This document shows positions 37,030 to 46,824 of a stretch of DNA of 64,000 nt, one piece after another; position 1 is the first letter of the stretch, and the number at the start of each line of letters is the position of its first letter. A model generated the notes under the pieces. The model was not told where the DNA came from and searched no databases. It saw only the letters and a list, made by a program, of their open reading frames with translations. The stretch comes from Bifidobacterium moukalabense DSM 27321 (GTDB lineage: Bacteria; Actinomycetota; Actinomycetes; Actinomycetales; Bifidobacteriaceae): assembly GCF_000522505.1 (NCBI RefSeq), contig NZ_AZMV01000001.1:62001-126000 (forward strand), written 5' to 3'. The translations under genes were made by a program, and so were the position numbers.

Positions 37030-37647
37030 TCATAAGAGCCCGCCTTCGTAAAGGAAGAACGTCTTCGGCTTCCCATCCGCATCCACGTGGCGTTCGGCCC
37101 GTCTGACCAACCCTCGGTGATCGTAGAAACCGTAGTCGCAGGACGTATCCGTGAACAGGAAATACTCCCGAACGCCAAGCTTGCGGAACAGGCCCATCAT
37201 CTCGCCGAACAGCCTGCCGCCCACGCCCTTGCCGCGTGCGGCAGGCGAAACGACGAAGAGCGCGACTTCTGCATCATACGTCTTGTCCGTCTCGCGACGC
37301 AGGTCATCGTCAACCCGCAGAATCTCAAGTTCCTCCGCCAGACGCCGATGGCCCTCCCCGCTGAACAGCAGCGGCGGCAGAAGCCTAATCTGCCGCAACC
37401 GATACGGCAATCGATGCCATCGCGTCTTTTCGGAACGGACCGAACCCAAGATCACGCCTAGCACTTCACCGTTCAGTTCAGCCGTCATCGCATGCGTGGC
37501 GCGAGCCAATCCTTCAAGCACGTCGATGGCCGCCAGACGTCGGGAGATGTTCGGATCGCCATCGGCATACCAAGTCCGCCGAACCAGCTCCTCCATCGTC
37601 GGATAATCCGCCTCACGCAACCGTCTTACAACAACATCATGTGCCAT
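37030..37647 (-). CDS. GNAT family N-acetyltransferase
   Basis: 205-aa GNAT protein from ATG 37647 (MAHDVVVRRLREADYPTMEE; two codons upstream also open). Motif A is VALFVVSPAARGKGVGGRLF (the R/Q-x-x-G-x-G/A loop as RGKGVG), followed by REYFLFTDTSCDYGFYDHRG and the terminal beta strand KTFFLYEG. Substrate unknown. Same orientation as the upstream dehydrogenase operon end but with its own spacer. Confidence 0.87.
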   Translation of the reverse strand: MAHDVVVRRLREADYPTMEELVRRTWYADGDPNISRRLAAIDVLEGLARATHAMTAELNGEVLGVILGSVRSEKTRWHRLPYRLRQIRLLPPLLFSGEGHRRLAEELEILRVDDDLRRETDKTYDAEVALFVVSPAARGKGVGGRLFGEMMGLFRKLGVREYFLFTDTSCDYGFYDHRGLVRRAERHVDADGKPKTFFLYEGGLL

Positions 37648-37891
37648 ACGCACGTGTATAGCATATGCTTCATCGGATTACTTGATAACGGCCCGATATC
37701 AGAGTCATGCCGTTCTGCCGTTCCTCCCGTCTGAGAACGATCTGCAGGCACGAAATCACGTATCGATTCGTTCCATTCGCGTCAAGGCATTTGCGAATGG
37801 TTCGTATGGCCCGCGAATCATCAGGTCTTCGTACGGGTCCGGATGGGTATGCTGAAGTCAAGTCCGCCAGAGATACCGCGAGAGAGGCATT

Positions 37892-38641
37892 ATGGGAACG
37901 ACTGCAAGACAAGTGGTGTTTGGTACGTGCATGGTGTTGGCTTTCGCATGCGTCTGCTATGCGTGGGCTGTATTCAAAACGCATTCCGGCACCAACTTCT
38001 GGATGGTCTGGGTCGTGTTCGCGGTGTTGTTCGAAGTGCTCGGGGGCGGTTTCCTGTTCCACTGGTGGGACGCGATGCCCCGTCTGATCCGTGGCATTCT
38101 CGTGGCGCTCATCTGCATCGCGGTGGTAGCATTCGGAACGGTCGAAGGCTGTATAGTCAGCAAAATGGGTGCGCAGGGCAAACCCGGTCTGGATTATGTG
38201 ATCGTACTCGGTGCGCAAGTGCATAGGGCCAGGCCGAGCCGCGTACTGAAGTTCCGACTTGACAAGGCGATCGAATATCTGAACGACAATCCGAAGACCA
38301 TCTGCATTGTTTCCGGCGGGCAGGGATCGAACGAACCGTTCCCGGAAGCCCAGGGCATGGCCGACTATCTCAAGACGAACGGCATTGCCGAATCCCGTAT
38401 CGTGGAGGAATCCAAGTCGAAGACCACCGAAGAGAACATCATCAACAGCAGAAAGCTGATTGCCGATGAGAACGCTTCAGTGGGCATCATCACCAACGAC
38501 TTCCACGTATTCCGGGCAATGCAGATTGCGCAAAAGAACGGTCTTGACGATGCGCAAGGCATTGCCGCCGGCTCTCCGCCGGACATGCTCGTCAACAACA
38601 TGGTCCGCGAGTTCTTCGCCGAAATCAAATTCCTGCTGTAA
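37892..38641 (+). CDS. YdcF/SanA family (DUF218) membrane protein
   Basis: 249 aa with three to four N-terminal membrane segments (VVFGTCMVLAFACVCYAWAV, WMVWVVFAVLFEVLGGGFLF, GILVALICIAVVAFGTV). The DUF218 domain follows: DYVIVLGAQVHRARPSRVLK, ICIVSGGQGSNEPFPEAQGM, ESKSKTTEENIINSRKLI and VGIITNDFHVFRAMQIAQ. The family is linked to envelope integrity and vancomycin sensitivity (SanA). The 18-bp spacing of acidic and Gly-rich loops is intact, so it is presumably functional. Confidence 0.9.
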   Translation: MGTTARQVVFGTCMVLAFACVCYAWAVFKTHSGTNFWMVWVVFAVLFEVLGGGFLFHWWDAMPRLIRGILVALICIAVVAFGTVEGCIVSKMGAQGKPGLDYVIVLGAQVHRARPSRVLKFRLDKAIEYLNDNPKTICIVSGGQGSNEPFPEAQGMADYLKTNGIAESRIVEESKSKTTEENIINSRKLIADENASVGIITNDFHVFRAMQIAQKNGLDDAQGIAAGSPPDMLVNNMVREFFAEIKFLL

Positions 38642-38708
38642 CACGCTGGCTCAGGCCTTGCTCAGAGACGGGTCAGCCGGATGCCGAAAAAAGCGTGACA
38701 GCGCGTCA

Positions 38709-39662
38709 TCAGTAGTCGATGCCGTTCATCATGGCTTGTTCCAGCCAATGTTCCGCCACGATCGGAATGCCGTAATCGCGGGCCTTGCGCGCTTTGGTCG
38801 ATTCGGAATAGGGGTCGGCGGCGACCACGAGTCTCACCTGTTTGGTGACGGATGGCCTGACTTCAAGCCCCATGCTCTCCAGCTCGGCCTCCCAGTCGGA
38901 TCGCCGCTGACGCATCGACCCGGTAAGCACGATTTTGTCGCCCACGTGCAGACGAAAATCCTTCGGCAACGGTGGATTGAAACCGGTCGCATCGTCGGCA
39001 CCGATTGCCGATGCGCCGCCGATCATGCATTGCAGATTGTTTTCGACGTGACTGCGGCGGGGCAGCCATTCCCGTCGTTCGAGGGACGCGAGTTCCGGCC
39101 AGTGCTCCCCTGCCTCTTCGGCGGCATCCAGTCGGCGCCGCCAGCCACTCCATTCCGGATCGGCGTCCATAAGTCTGCCAAGCAGCAACGCCGTGGCGTG
39201 CGCGTCACTCAAGGCACTGTGCGCGTCCTCGTTGTCGATGCCGAATTCACGGCAACAATCGGCAAGACTGCCGACACCGATCAAGGATCGCGACAGTTTC
39301 ATGGTGCACAGCATGGTATGCGGATTCACAGGAATATCGGCACCCAAACGCCGATATTCCGACAATAGGAATTTCGAGTCGAACGCCACATTATGCGCCA
39401 CGAATACACGCCCCGCAAGCAGGTCGCGCAGTTCGTGCGCGATGCCTTCGAATTCCGGCGCATGAATGAGCTCGACGGCGCTGATATGGTGGATCCACTG
39501 CGCGCCGATATCGCGATGCACGCGAATCAGCGTCTCATGCTCGTCTTCAAGAGTGCCGTCCGGCGCCACGTGCACCAGGCCTATTTCTATGGCCCGGTCA
39601 CCGCGTGCCGGATTCAGCCCGGTGGTCTCGAAGTCAACGACCGCATATCCTTTGGAATTCAC
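38709..39662 (-). CDS. DnaQ-like 3'-5' exonuclease with C-terminal BRCT domain
   Basis: DEDD exonuclease, 317 aa. ExoI motif YAVVDFETTGLNPARGDRAI (D-x-E), ExoII AHNVAFDSKFLLSEYRR, ExoIII AHSALSDAHATALLLGRLMD. The C-terminal BRCT fold is IVLTGSMRQRRSDWEAELES, MGLEVRPSVTKQVRLVVAAD with PIVAEHWLEQAM. This combination is found in actinobacterial DNA polymerase III epsilon-like proteins, separate from the main DnaQ. Likely role: proofreading or processing in repair. Confidence 0.9.
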   Translation of the reverse strand: MNSKGYAVVDFETTGLNPARGDRAIEIGLVHVAPDGTLEDEHETLIRVHRDIGAQWIHHISAVELIHAPEFEGIAHELRDLLAGRVFVAHNVAFDSKFLLSEYRRLGADIPVNPHTMLCTMKLSRSLIGVGSLADCCREFGIDNEDAHSALSDAHATALLLGRLMDADPEWSGWRRRLDAAEEAGEHWPELASLERREWLPRRSHVENNLQCMIGGASAIGADDATGFNPPLPKDFRLHVGDKIVLTGSMRQRRSDWEAELESMGLEVRPSVTKQVRLVVAADPYSESTKARKARDYGIPIVAEHWLEQAMMNGIDY

Positions 39663-39680
39663 GTATGTAAGTATAGAAAA

Positions 39681-39710
39681 GAGGTTGGAACCCGTTCGGA
39701 TTCCAACCTC
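39681..39710 (-). terminator. Trigger factor terminator
   Basis: GAGGTTGGAA / TTCCAACCTC stem (10 bp, 10-base loop). Read on the reverse strand it is followed by TTTTCTATAC, a good intrinsic terminator 28 bases after the tig stop codon. Confidence 0.88.
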
Positions 39711-39738
39711 CTATGATGCTTGATTCAGCGAATCAGAC

Positions 39739-41109
39739 TCACTCGGCGTCCTTGTCGGCGGCGAGTTCGTCGGCCACGGCGGCGGCAGCGGAAGCGGCCT
39801 CGACGCTTTCGGCCTCTTCGTCCTCAGCGGCTTCGCCGAGGAAGGCGCTCAGGTCGAGGGTTTCGCCGTCGGACTTGAAGGTCACGGCACGCATACCGGC
39901 AAGCAGGCCCTTGGAACGGCCGACTTCCTGCACGGCGGAGCCGAGCTGGCCGTTGCGCATGATGGCCTGGATGAAGGCGTTCGGATCCATGCCGTACTGC
40001 TGGGCGATGGAGGCGAGGAAGTTGAACACGTCGGCCTGGGAGACATTGATGTCCATCTTCTCGGCAAGTACGTCGAGCACCATCTGGTCGCGCAGTTCCT
40101 TCTCGACGGTCTCTTCGGCTTCGGCCTTCTGCTCCTTGGTGGCCTTGTCCGGATCGGCGGTCACGTTCTTGAGCTGCTGTTCGACCATTTCGGCCTTGAC
40201 GCCCTTCGGGACCGGAATCTCCAGGCCTTCCTGCAGCTTGGCGATGAAGGCATCGCGGGCGGCGGTGGCCTGACGGCCTTCGGCATCCTGGGAGGCGGCC
40301 TTCTTGAGGTCTTCCTTCAGCTCGTCAAGGGTGTCGAACTCGGAGGCTTCGGAAGCGAAGTCATCGTCGAGCTCCGGGAGCTCTTCGGTCTTGACGGAGT
40401 TGACCTTGACCTTGATCTGGGCCTTCTCGCCTTCGTGCTCGCCTGCCTCGAGGGTGCCCTCGAAGGTGGTCTCCTCGCCGGCGGACAGGCCTTCGAGAGC
40501 CTCGTCCAGACCGTCGAGCATGGTGCCGGAGCCGAGCTCGTAGCTTACGCCCTCCTGGGAATCGACGGATTCACCGTCGATTTCGGCGTTCAGGTCGATG
40601 TTGGCATAGTCGCCCTTGGCGGCCGGGCGATCCACACCCACGAGGGTGCCGAAGCGCTGACGCAGGGCTTCCAGGCGGTTGTTGATGTCTTCATCGGTGA
40701 TTTCGGCCTTCTCGACCTCGATCTCCATGCCTTCCACTTCCGGCAGCTCGATGTCCGGGCGGCGTTCGACGGTGGCCACGAACTTCAGCTTGGTCTCGTC
40801 CTTGGCGGATTCCGGGACTTCCTGAACGTCGATCTCCGGCTGGGCCATCGGGTGGATCTTCTTGGTTTCGAGAGCCTTGGAATACAGCTCCGGCACGCCA
40901 TTGTTCACGGCCTCGCCGGCGACGGCGCCAAAGCCGATGCGCTGATCGATGATCTTGCCGGGCACGTGACCCTTACGGAAGCCAGGCACGTTGACCTGCT
41001 TGGCGATTTCCTTGCGAGCCTCGTCGAGATACGGGTTGAACTCCTCCGGATCGACGGTGACGGTGAGCTTCACCTTGGTCGGCTCAAGATTCCTGACGCT
41101 GATTTTCAC
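39739..41109 (-). CDS. tig: Trigger factor (peptidyl-prolyl isomerase chaperone)
   Basis: Ribosome-bound chaperone, 456 aa. The N-terminal ribosome-docking domain carries the signature GFRKGHVPGKIIDQRIG. The PPIase (FKBP-like) domain spans about 150-245 (VDRPAAKGDYANIDLNAEID, SYELGSGTMLDGLDEALEGL). A helical C-terminal arm domain follows and an Ala/Glu-rich acidic tail (EAAEDEEAESVEAASAAAAV) typical of actinobacteria ends the protein. Monocistronic, with its own terminator. Confidence 0.96.
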   Translation of the reverse strand: MKISVRNLEPTKVKLTVTVDPEEFNPYLDEARKEIAKQVNVPGFRKGHVPGKIIDQRIGFGAVAGEAVNNGVPELYSKALETKKIHPMAQPEIDVQEVPESAKDETKLKFVATVERRPDIELPEVEGMEIEVEKAEITDEDINNRLEALRQRFGTLVGVDRPAAKGDYANIDLNAEIDGESVDSQEGVSYELGSGTMLDGLDEALEGLSAGEETTFEGTLEAGEHEGEKAQIKVKVNSVKTEELPELDDDFASEASEFDTLDELKEDLKKAASQDAEGRQATAARDAFIAKLQEGLEIPVPKGVKAEMVEQQLKNVTADPDKATKEQKAEAEETVEKELRDQMVLDVLAEKMDINVSQADVFNFLASIAQQYGMDPNAFIQAIMRNGQLGSAVQEVGRSKGLLAGMRAVTFKSDGETLDLSAFLGEAAEDEEAESVEAASAAAAVADELAADKDAE

Positions 41110-41162
41110 GCTTGCGCTCCTGAAAAATACGGTTCTTCAACTGGTCTGCCGTTAGGCAACCT

Positions 41163-42464
41163 CTACATAATAGCGCGACTTACGGACTCTGCGATAAGCG
41201 ACACTTGCCAGTCGCGCGCGCCCTGCTCCTTGAGGAATTCGGCGACGTTACGCTTTTGCGGTTCATCCGTCCAGCACAGGTTGCGCAGGTACTGCGGTTT
41301 GATGATGATTTCCGCAGGCGTATGTGTGTCGATCGATATCTGCAGCACCGTCTTACGCGCCTTTTCCAACGTACTGAATCGTTCCGGATAACGATCCTTC
41401 CAAAATCGCATCGATTTCGGCGCATGCGTCTGCGATTCGTCATTGTTCGGCCGAGAGCTCGGCATGGTCGGCCATTCGCTCTTCGGCATGTCGAGCGCCT
41501 GTTGGATGACCGCCTTCCATAGGCTTGGCTTCACCTTGCGCTGAATGGGAGCATATCGCTCGAACATCTTCTCCTGAGCGGCGTCGGACTGAATACGCAC
41601 CCGTTCGTTGATGGAACGAATCGCACGGAACTGCGCCGCATTGTGGGGCTTGCGTTTCGCCGCTTCGATGATCGAGGAATCCGACAGCAGCAGGGCCGGC
41701 GCGATATCGAAATGACGGGCCAGTTCGTCGCGCTTCTCCCATAGCGCCTTCGCCACGGCAAGCGCCTGCCGGTCCCTGGCGATTTCGGTGATGTGCGAGA
41801 TGCGCAGCCACGGCACCGGATGCTCCTTGCGCGGGCACAGTCCCTCATGCAGCGCGTAGGCGAACTCCTCCTCCGCCCATTCCCTTTTGCCCTGCCTTTT
41901 CAATTCGGCAAGCAGGCTCTGTTCGAGCTCGATCAGCAGCTCCACGTCCAAGGCGGCGTAATTGCGCCAGTCACGAGGCAGCGGCCGGTATGACCAGTCC
42001 GCAGCAGAATGCTCCTTCGCCAACGTCAATCCCAGGAAATGCTCGGTAACGGCCGCCAAACCGAAACGGTGCATGCCAAGCAGCCGCGCCGCGATCTCCG
42101 TGTCGAACAGCCGTTGCGGCGCCATGCCGAGATCCGCGAATCCGGGAAGATCCTGCAGGGAATCATGCAGAATCCACGTGGCATCGCCCACCGCACGGTT
42201 GAAATCGTTCCAGTCGGCTCCCGCTTGCGCCAATGCCTGTGGATCGAGCAGACCGATGCCCGCACCGGTACGCTTGAACTGCACCAGCCAGTCCTCATGT
42301 CCGTAACGGTACCCGGAGGCTCGTTCCGCATCGGCCGCCAGCGAGCCCGTCCCGGCCGCCACAAGGTCGCAGTAATCACGGAAGGCCGGCAACGTGTCAA
42401 TCACATCGGGTACGCCCTCGCGCGGTTCGGACTGCAGCCTCGGCTCGTCATTCAACGGGAACAT
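41163..42464 (-). CDS. Ribonuclease D family 3'-5' exonuclease with HRDC domain
   Basis: 433-aa RNase D-like protein for 3' trimming of stable RNA. The exonuclease part shows AADAERASGYRYGHEDWLVQ, FDTEIAARLLGMHRFGLAAV and WRNYAALDVELLIELEQSLL, the DEDD residues. The HRDC domain begins around residue 225 (ARDRQALAVAKALWEKRDEL, FDIAPALLLSDSSIIEAAKR). The first 17 bases overlap the end of the DUF3000 gene, so the two are co-translated, the standard actinobacterial order. Confidence 0.9.
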   Translation of the reverse strand: MFPLNDEPRLQSEPREGVPDVIDTLPAFRDYCDLVAAGTGSLAADAERASGYRYGHEDWLVQFKRTGAGIGLLDPQALAQAGADWNDFNRAVGDATWILHDSLQDLPGFADLGMAPQRLFDTEIAARLLGMHRFGLAAVTEHFLGLTLAKEHSAADWSYRPLPRDWRNYAALDVELLIELEQSLLAELKRQGKREWAEEEFAYALHEGLCPRKEHPVPWLRISHITEIARDRQALAVAKALWEKRDELARHFDIAPALLLSDSSIIEAAKRKPHNAAQFRAIRSINERVRIQSDAAQEKMFERYAPIQRKVKPSLWKAVIQQALDMPKSEWPTMPSSRPNNDESQTHAPKSMRFWKDRYPERFSTLEKARKTVLQISIDTHTPAEIIIKPQYLRNLCWTDEPQKRNVAEFLKEQGARDWQVSLIAESVSRAIM

Positions 42465-43125
42465 CCTCCTCAGATTGCGTCATGGACCGGAGGAACCAAG
42501 CCCACGATTCAACCTGAGCGCCGGCATCGAGACCCCCATCGGCATAGTCTAGCGGAGTCCAAGACACGCGAAGTTCGCAGCCCGCGCGCGGCACGTTGCG
42601 GATCAGGCCGAAGGCGGTGTTCCGCGTAACCGTAACGGTACCGGAAACATCCTGGGCGTAGGCTCCGTCCAGACGATCGAGCATGGAATCCCAGTACATC
42701 GACGGGGCGAGGCAATCCTCCTCCTCATGGGGCAATGGCAAGGAAGCGAACGCGACGCAGCGCCAATGGGAATGCCAATCGTCACGGTATTCGCATGAAT
42801 ACAGCACCATGATCCAGCCGTCCGCCTTCACGCAATGGCTTCCCATCATGCCGCGATCATTGCGGAAGTAGGTTTTCTCGTCGAGATACGGGCTGCCCTC
42901 CAACGCCACGCCGATGCCGAAATCGGCCAGGGCGCAGGGTATCGGAATCTCACGATAGGCCACGCCGTTCACCCGCTGCATGTTCCGTACGGAAAGAACC
43001 GCGTTCCACACGGCATCGGGTACGTCAAGGGGCTTGTTCATCGGCATGTCGGCGGCATGGCTTTCCTTGCCGTTGGCACGCGCTGCAGTGGGCGTACCCA
43101 AAGGGAATGCATAGATGTCCGCCAT
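42448..43125 (-). CDS. DUF3000 domain-containing protein
   Basis: 225-aa actinobacterial protein of unknown function, recognised by its N-terminal LDVPDAVWNAVLSVRNMQRV followed by YREIPIPCALADFGIGVALE, the WHSHWRCVAFASLPLPHEEE segment and its fixed position immediately upstream of an HRDC ribonuclease D gene. No motif suggests enzymatic activity. ATG 43125. Confidence 0.88.
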   Translation of the reverse strand: MADIYAFPLGTPTAARANGKESHAADMPMNKPLDVPDAVWNAVLSVRNMQRVNGVAYREIPIPCALADFGIGVALEGSPYLDEKTYFRNDRGMMGSHCVKADGWIMVLYSCEYRDDWHSHWRCVAFASLPLPHEEEDCLAPSMYWDSMLDRLDGAYAQDVSGTVTVTRNTAFGLIRNVPRAGCELRVSWTPLDYADGGLDAGAQVESWAWFLRSMTQSEEDVPVE

Positions 43126-43266
43126 AGTTCAAGGCTAAGGCAGACTCATGCAATTTATGGTATTTCGGGGTATTTCACTCCGAGTCGAATGTGAAGATTT
43201 GCATTCCTCACCGCTCCGAACCGGTTTCGCCGACGGCTTTCCGCCGGCGAAACCCTAGGCAAGGCT

Positions 43267-44148
43267 TTAATACACGATGAATCCGTGGGAGCGGAACTGG
43301 TCCATGACGCGCTGCTTCATGGCCGCCGACGGTCCCTTCTGGTCCTCCAGTGGGTACGGAATGCGCAGCTCATGCCATTTCGGGCGGCCGAGCTGGTGGA
43401 AGGGAAGCACGTCGATATGCTCCACCGCATCGCCGAACGTTTCGCAGATCTTCGCCACGTTTTCGACGTTCTCCTCCGCGGAGGTGAGATCCGGCACAAG
43501 CACGAACCGTATCCAGATCTTCTTGCCGGCCTTGGCGAGGCGCTGGCCGAAATCGATGGTGGGCTGCAACACTCCCCCGGTCACCACACGATAGGTCTCT
43601 TCATCACCGGATTTCACATCAAGCAGGCACAGGTCGATGTCGTCGATCATCTCGTCCGTATAGTTTCTGTTGAGAAAGCCGGAGGTATCAAGGCAGGTGT
43701 GCACGCCCATCTCCTTGGCCGCGCGGAATACTCGCGAGACGAATGCCGGTTGCATCATCGACTCGCCCCCCGAAAAGGTGATGCCGCCACCGGTGGCCTT
43801 GAACAGGTCGGCATAGCGGTCGATCTTCTTGATCATCGCCTCCAGATAGACGGGCTTGCCGTCGCGCATCTTCCAGGTGTCGGGGTTCTGGCAGTACTGG
43901 CAGCGTAGCGGGCAGCCGCTCATGAATACCGTCATGCGCGTACCGGGCCCGTCGACGGATGTGTTGATGTCCCAGGAATGCACGAAGCCGATGTCACCGC
44001 TTTTCAGCGCATTGATGCGGTCCCGTCGATCCATGCCGATCGGCGATTCGAAGCCGGACAGGCCTCCCATCAGCGTCTGGCTGGCGTAGGCCTTCGAGCC
44101 TTTAAGCATGTGCCTGGTGGTGGTGCGGAACTGTGCGATTTCAGACAT
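43267..44148 (-). CDS. pflA: Pyruvate formate-lyase-activating enzyme
   Basis: Radical SAM glycyl-radical-activating enzyme, 293 aa. The [4Fe-4S] site is SGCPLRCQYCQNPDTW (CxxxCxxC), preceded by SWDINTSVDGPGTRMTVFMS and followed by GGGITFSGGESMMQPAF, the SAM-binding GGE region. AAAGGGAC precedes ATG 44148, so the upstream extension to 44199 is not used. Installs the glycyl radical on PflB; lies directly downstream of pflB on the same strand. Confidence 0.95.
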   Translation of the reverse strand: MSEIAQFRTTTRHMLKGSKAYASQTLMGGLSGFESPIGMDRRDRINALKSGDIGFVHSWDINTSVDGPGTRMTVFMSGCPLRCQYCQNPDTWKMRDGKPVYLEAMIKKIDRYADLFKATGGGITFSGGESMMQPAFVSRVFRAAKEMGVHTCLDTSGFLNRNYTDEMIDDIDLCLLDVKSGDEETYRVVTGGVLQPTIDFGQRLAKAGKKIWIRFVLVPDLTSAEENVENVAKICETFGDAVEHIDVLPFHQLGRPKWHELRIPYPLEDQKGPSAAMKQRVMDQFRSHGFIVY

Positions 44149-44197
44149 CAGTGTCCCTTTCATTGCTTGTGAAGGCTTCCTTATCCGGAAGCAAAAC

Positions 44198-44232
44198 ACA
44201 AGGGGCGAAGCCTTTCAAGCACCGCCCCTTGT
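44198..44232 (-). terminator. Intercistronic hairpin between pflB and pflA
   Basis: ACAAGGGGCG (44198-44207) pairs with CGCCCCTTGT (44223-44232). No T run follows in either direction, so it is more likely a processing or partial attenuation element that lowers pflA relative to pflB. Confidence 0.6.
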
Positions 44233-44264
44233 CGTATTACCGCCTCACGCGGCGCCCGTTAGTC

Positions 44265-46640
44265 CTAGTCGACGACGGCGCCCTGGTGGAACGTACGGGA
44301 GATCACGTCGAGCTGCTGCTCCTTGGTGAGCTTGACGAAGTTCACCGCGTAGCCGGAGACGCGCACGGTCAGGTGCGGGTACTTCTCCGGATGTTCGACG
44401 GCGTCCTCGAGCTGTTCCTTGCGCAGCACGTTGATGTTGGCGTGGTACAGTCCGTGGCCGTTGCCGGCGTCCAGAATGCCTACGAGGTTGCCGATACGTT
44501 CGTCCTCGTCGCGGCCCAGACCATCAGGGGTGATGGTGTTGGTCAGCGAGATGCCGTCAAGAGCGTCGTTGTAGTCGATCTTGCCGACGGAGAACATGGA
44601 CGGCAGCATGCCGTGGGAATCCATGCCGTTCTCCGGGTTGGCGCCCGGAGCGTACGGGGTGCCCTTCTTGTGGCCGGACGGGAAGGCGCCGGTGGCCTTG
44701 CCGTACTCCACGTTGGAGGTGATGGTCAGGATGGACTGGGTCGGGACGGCGCCACGGTACACCGGCAGGCGCTTGACCTGGCCCATGACGGTGGAGACGA
44801 CCCACTTGGCGATGTCGTCGGCGCGGTCGTCGTCGTTGCCGTACAGCGGGAACTCGCCCTCGGTGCGGTAGCCGACGATCAGATCGTCATCGGCGCCTTC
44901 AACGTATTCGTCTTCGTGGCCCGGAGTGGTCTTTGCGTCCTTGTTGTAGATCGGGTAGACCTTGGCGTACTTGCATGCGGACAGGGAGTCGGCCGCGATC
45001 GACAGGCCGGACATGCCGCAACCAAGGGTGCGGTACACCTCCTTGTCGTGCAGAGCCATCTCGATGGACTCGTATGCATACTTATCGTGCATGTAGTGGA
45101 TGATGTTCAGAGCCATCACGTAGGTCTCGGACAGCCATTCAAGAGCCTTCTCGTAGTTGGCCTTGACCTTCTCGTAATCCAAGGTGCCGTCGGCTTCCGG
45201 AGTGATCGGCTCGATCACGCCCTTGTCGATGACCTGCATGCCGGTCATTTCGTCGCGGCCGCCGTTGATGGCGTACAGCAGCGCCTTGGCGGAGTTCACA
45301 CGGGCCGCGAAGAACTGCATCTGCTTGCCCACGCGCATCGGGGAGACGCAGCAGGCGATCGCGGCATCGTCGCCCCAGTGGCCACGGATCTCCTTATCGG
45401 ATTCATACTGGATTGCCGAGGTGTCGATGGAGATCTTGGCGCAGAAGCGCTTGTAGGCCTCCGGTAGCTTCGGATCCCAGAAGATGGTGATATTCGGCTC
45501 CGGGCCAGGTCCGAGGTGCTCAAGGGTCAGGGTGTTGAGCAGACGGAACGAGGTCTTGGTGACCAGGGTACGGCCGTCGTCGCCGAAACCTGCGTCGGAC
45601 CAGGTCGCCCAGTACGGGTCGCCGGAGAAGATCGCGTCATAGTCCTTGGTACGTAGGAAGCGTACGATGCGCAGCTTCATGACCAGGTTGTCGATGATCT
45701 CCTGCGCGTCGCTCTCGGTGATCTTGCCGGACTTCAGGTCACGCTCGAAGTACACATCGAAGAAGGTGGACACGCGGCCGAACGACATTGCGGCGCCGTC
45801 CTGGCTCTTGACGGAGGCGAGGTAACCCATGTAGGTCCACTGCACGGCCTCCTGGGCGGTCTGGGCCGGACGGCTCAGGTCGAGACCGTACTCCTTGCCG
45901 AGGTTGATCAGCTGCTTCAGAGCCTTGATCTGCTCGTCATGCTCTTCACGGAAGCGGATCCAGTGCTCGATCTCCGGCTCGGTGAAGTCGTTGCGGTACG
46001 GCACGGAATCCTTGTCACGCTGCTTGAACTTGATCAGGGTGTTCACGCCATACAGGGCCACACGGCGGTAATCGCCGATGATGCGGCCGCGACCGTAGGC
46101 ATCCGGCAGACCGGTGAGGATCTTGTTGTGGCGAGCGATCTTGATTTGCTTGGTGTACACGCCGAAGACACCGTCATTGTGGGTCTTGCGGTACTTGGTG
46201 AAGATCTTCTTGATCTCCGGATCCGGCTCCTTGCCGGCTTCACGAATGGCCTGCTCGACCATGCGCCAGCCGCCGTTCGGCATCATGGCGCGCTTGCACG
46301 GAACATCGGTCTGCACGCCGACGATTACGTTGTCGACTTCCGGGGAGTCGATGTATCCGGCCGGGAAGGAATCGATGCCTGCCGGGATGTGGGTGTCCAC
46401 GTCATAGACGCGCTGCTTGCGCTCCACGGCCAGGTAGTTGTCGTCCAGATACTTCCACAGGTGCTTGGTCTTGTCGGTGGCGTCGGCCAGGAAGGACTCA
46501 TCGCCCTCGTATGGCGTGTAGTTCTTCTGGATGAAGTCACGAACGTCAATGTCCTTCTGCCAGTTGCCCTCGGTGAAGCCGTCCCAGGCCTTCGCCTCGA
46601 GCTCTTCCTGGGAGACCGCCGTTGCATCAACTGCTGCCAT
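44265..46640 (-). CDS. pflB: Formate C-acetyltransferase (pyruvate formate-lyase)
   Basis: Converts pyruvate plus CoA to acetyl-CoA and formate under anaerobiosis, adjusting the acetate/lactate/formate balance of the bifid shunt. 791 aa from ATG 46640 (AGAAGGAGTGGAA upstream). Active-site Cys pair in [11 protein letters not shown], glycyl radical Gly near the C-terminus in [16 protein letters not shown]-terminal [20 protein letters not shown] is typical. The palindrome at 46749 is a probable control site. Confidence 0.97.
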   Translation of the reverse strand: MAAVDATAVSQEELEAKAWDGFTEGNWQKDIDVRDFIQKNYTPYEGDESFLADATDKTKHLWKYLDDNYLAVERKQRVYDVDTHIPAGIDSFPAGYIDSPEVDNVIVGVQTDVPCKRAMMPNGGWRMVEQAIREAGKEPDPEIKKIFTKYRKTHNDGVFGVYTKQIKIARHNKILTGLPDAYGRGRIIGDYRRVALYGVNTLIKFKQRDKDSVPYRNDFTEPEIEHWIRFREEHDEQIKALKQLINLGKEYGLDLSRPAQTAQEAVQWTYMGYLASVKSQDGAAMSFGRVSTFFDVYFERDLKSGKITESDAQEIIDNLVMKLRIVRFLRTKDYDAIFSGDPYWATWSDAGFGDDGRTLVTKTSFRLLNTLTLEHLGPGPEPNITIFWDPKLPEAYKRFCAKISIDTSAIQYESDKEIRGHWGDDAAIACCVSPMRVGKQMQFFAARVNSAKALLYAINGGRDEMTGMQVIDKGVIEPITPEADGTLDYEKVKANYEKALEWLSETYVMALNIIHYMHDKYAYESIEMALHDKEVYRTLGCGMSGLSIAADSLSACKYAKVYPIYNKDAKTTPGHEDEYVEGADDDLIVGYRTEGEFPLYGNDDDRADDIAKWVVSTVMGQVKRLPVYRGAVPTQSILTITSNVEYGKATGAFPSGHKKGTPYAPGANPENGMDSHGMLPSMFSVGKIDYNDALDGISLTNTITPDGLGRDEDERIGNLVGILDAGNGHGLYHANINVLRKEQLEDAVEHPEKYPHLTVRVSGYAVNFVKLTKEQQLDVISRTFHQGAVVD

Positions 46641-46748
46641 TTCCACTCCTTCTGGGTGTAGGGTTGGCGACGCATCGTTACGTCGTCGCTAATTCAAGAT
46701 TCTATCGGCCCTCGCCTGAAAACTGGCTGAAATTCGGTCCGAATATAC

Positions 46749-46762
46749 GTGATATAAATCAC
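46749..46762. promoter_or_regulatory. Candidate CRP/FNR-type operator upstream of pflB
   Basis: GTGAT-ATAA-ATCAC is a perfect palindrome (flanked by C and A) 109-122 bases upstream of the pflB start. It fits the CRP/FNR superfamily core (TGTGA-N6-TCACA) apart from the first base. No regulator gene is in the window. Confidence 0.45.
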
Positions 46763-46824
46763 ATATCGGGGTTTTTGCCCGGTATTAGGCGTTTCCAACG
46801 TCTCCCGCAGGTCGGACGGACCAA

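Noticed and set aside
44149..44199. Longer pflA start (17 extra codons)
   Set aside because: Extension overlaps the intercistronic hairpin and lacks a ribosome-binding site; ATG 44148 has AAAGGGAC.
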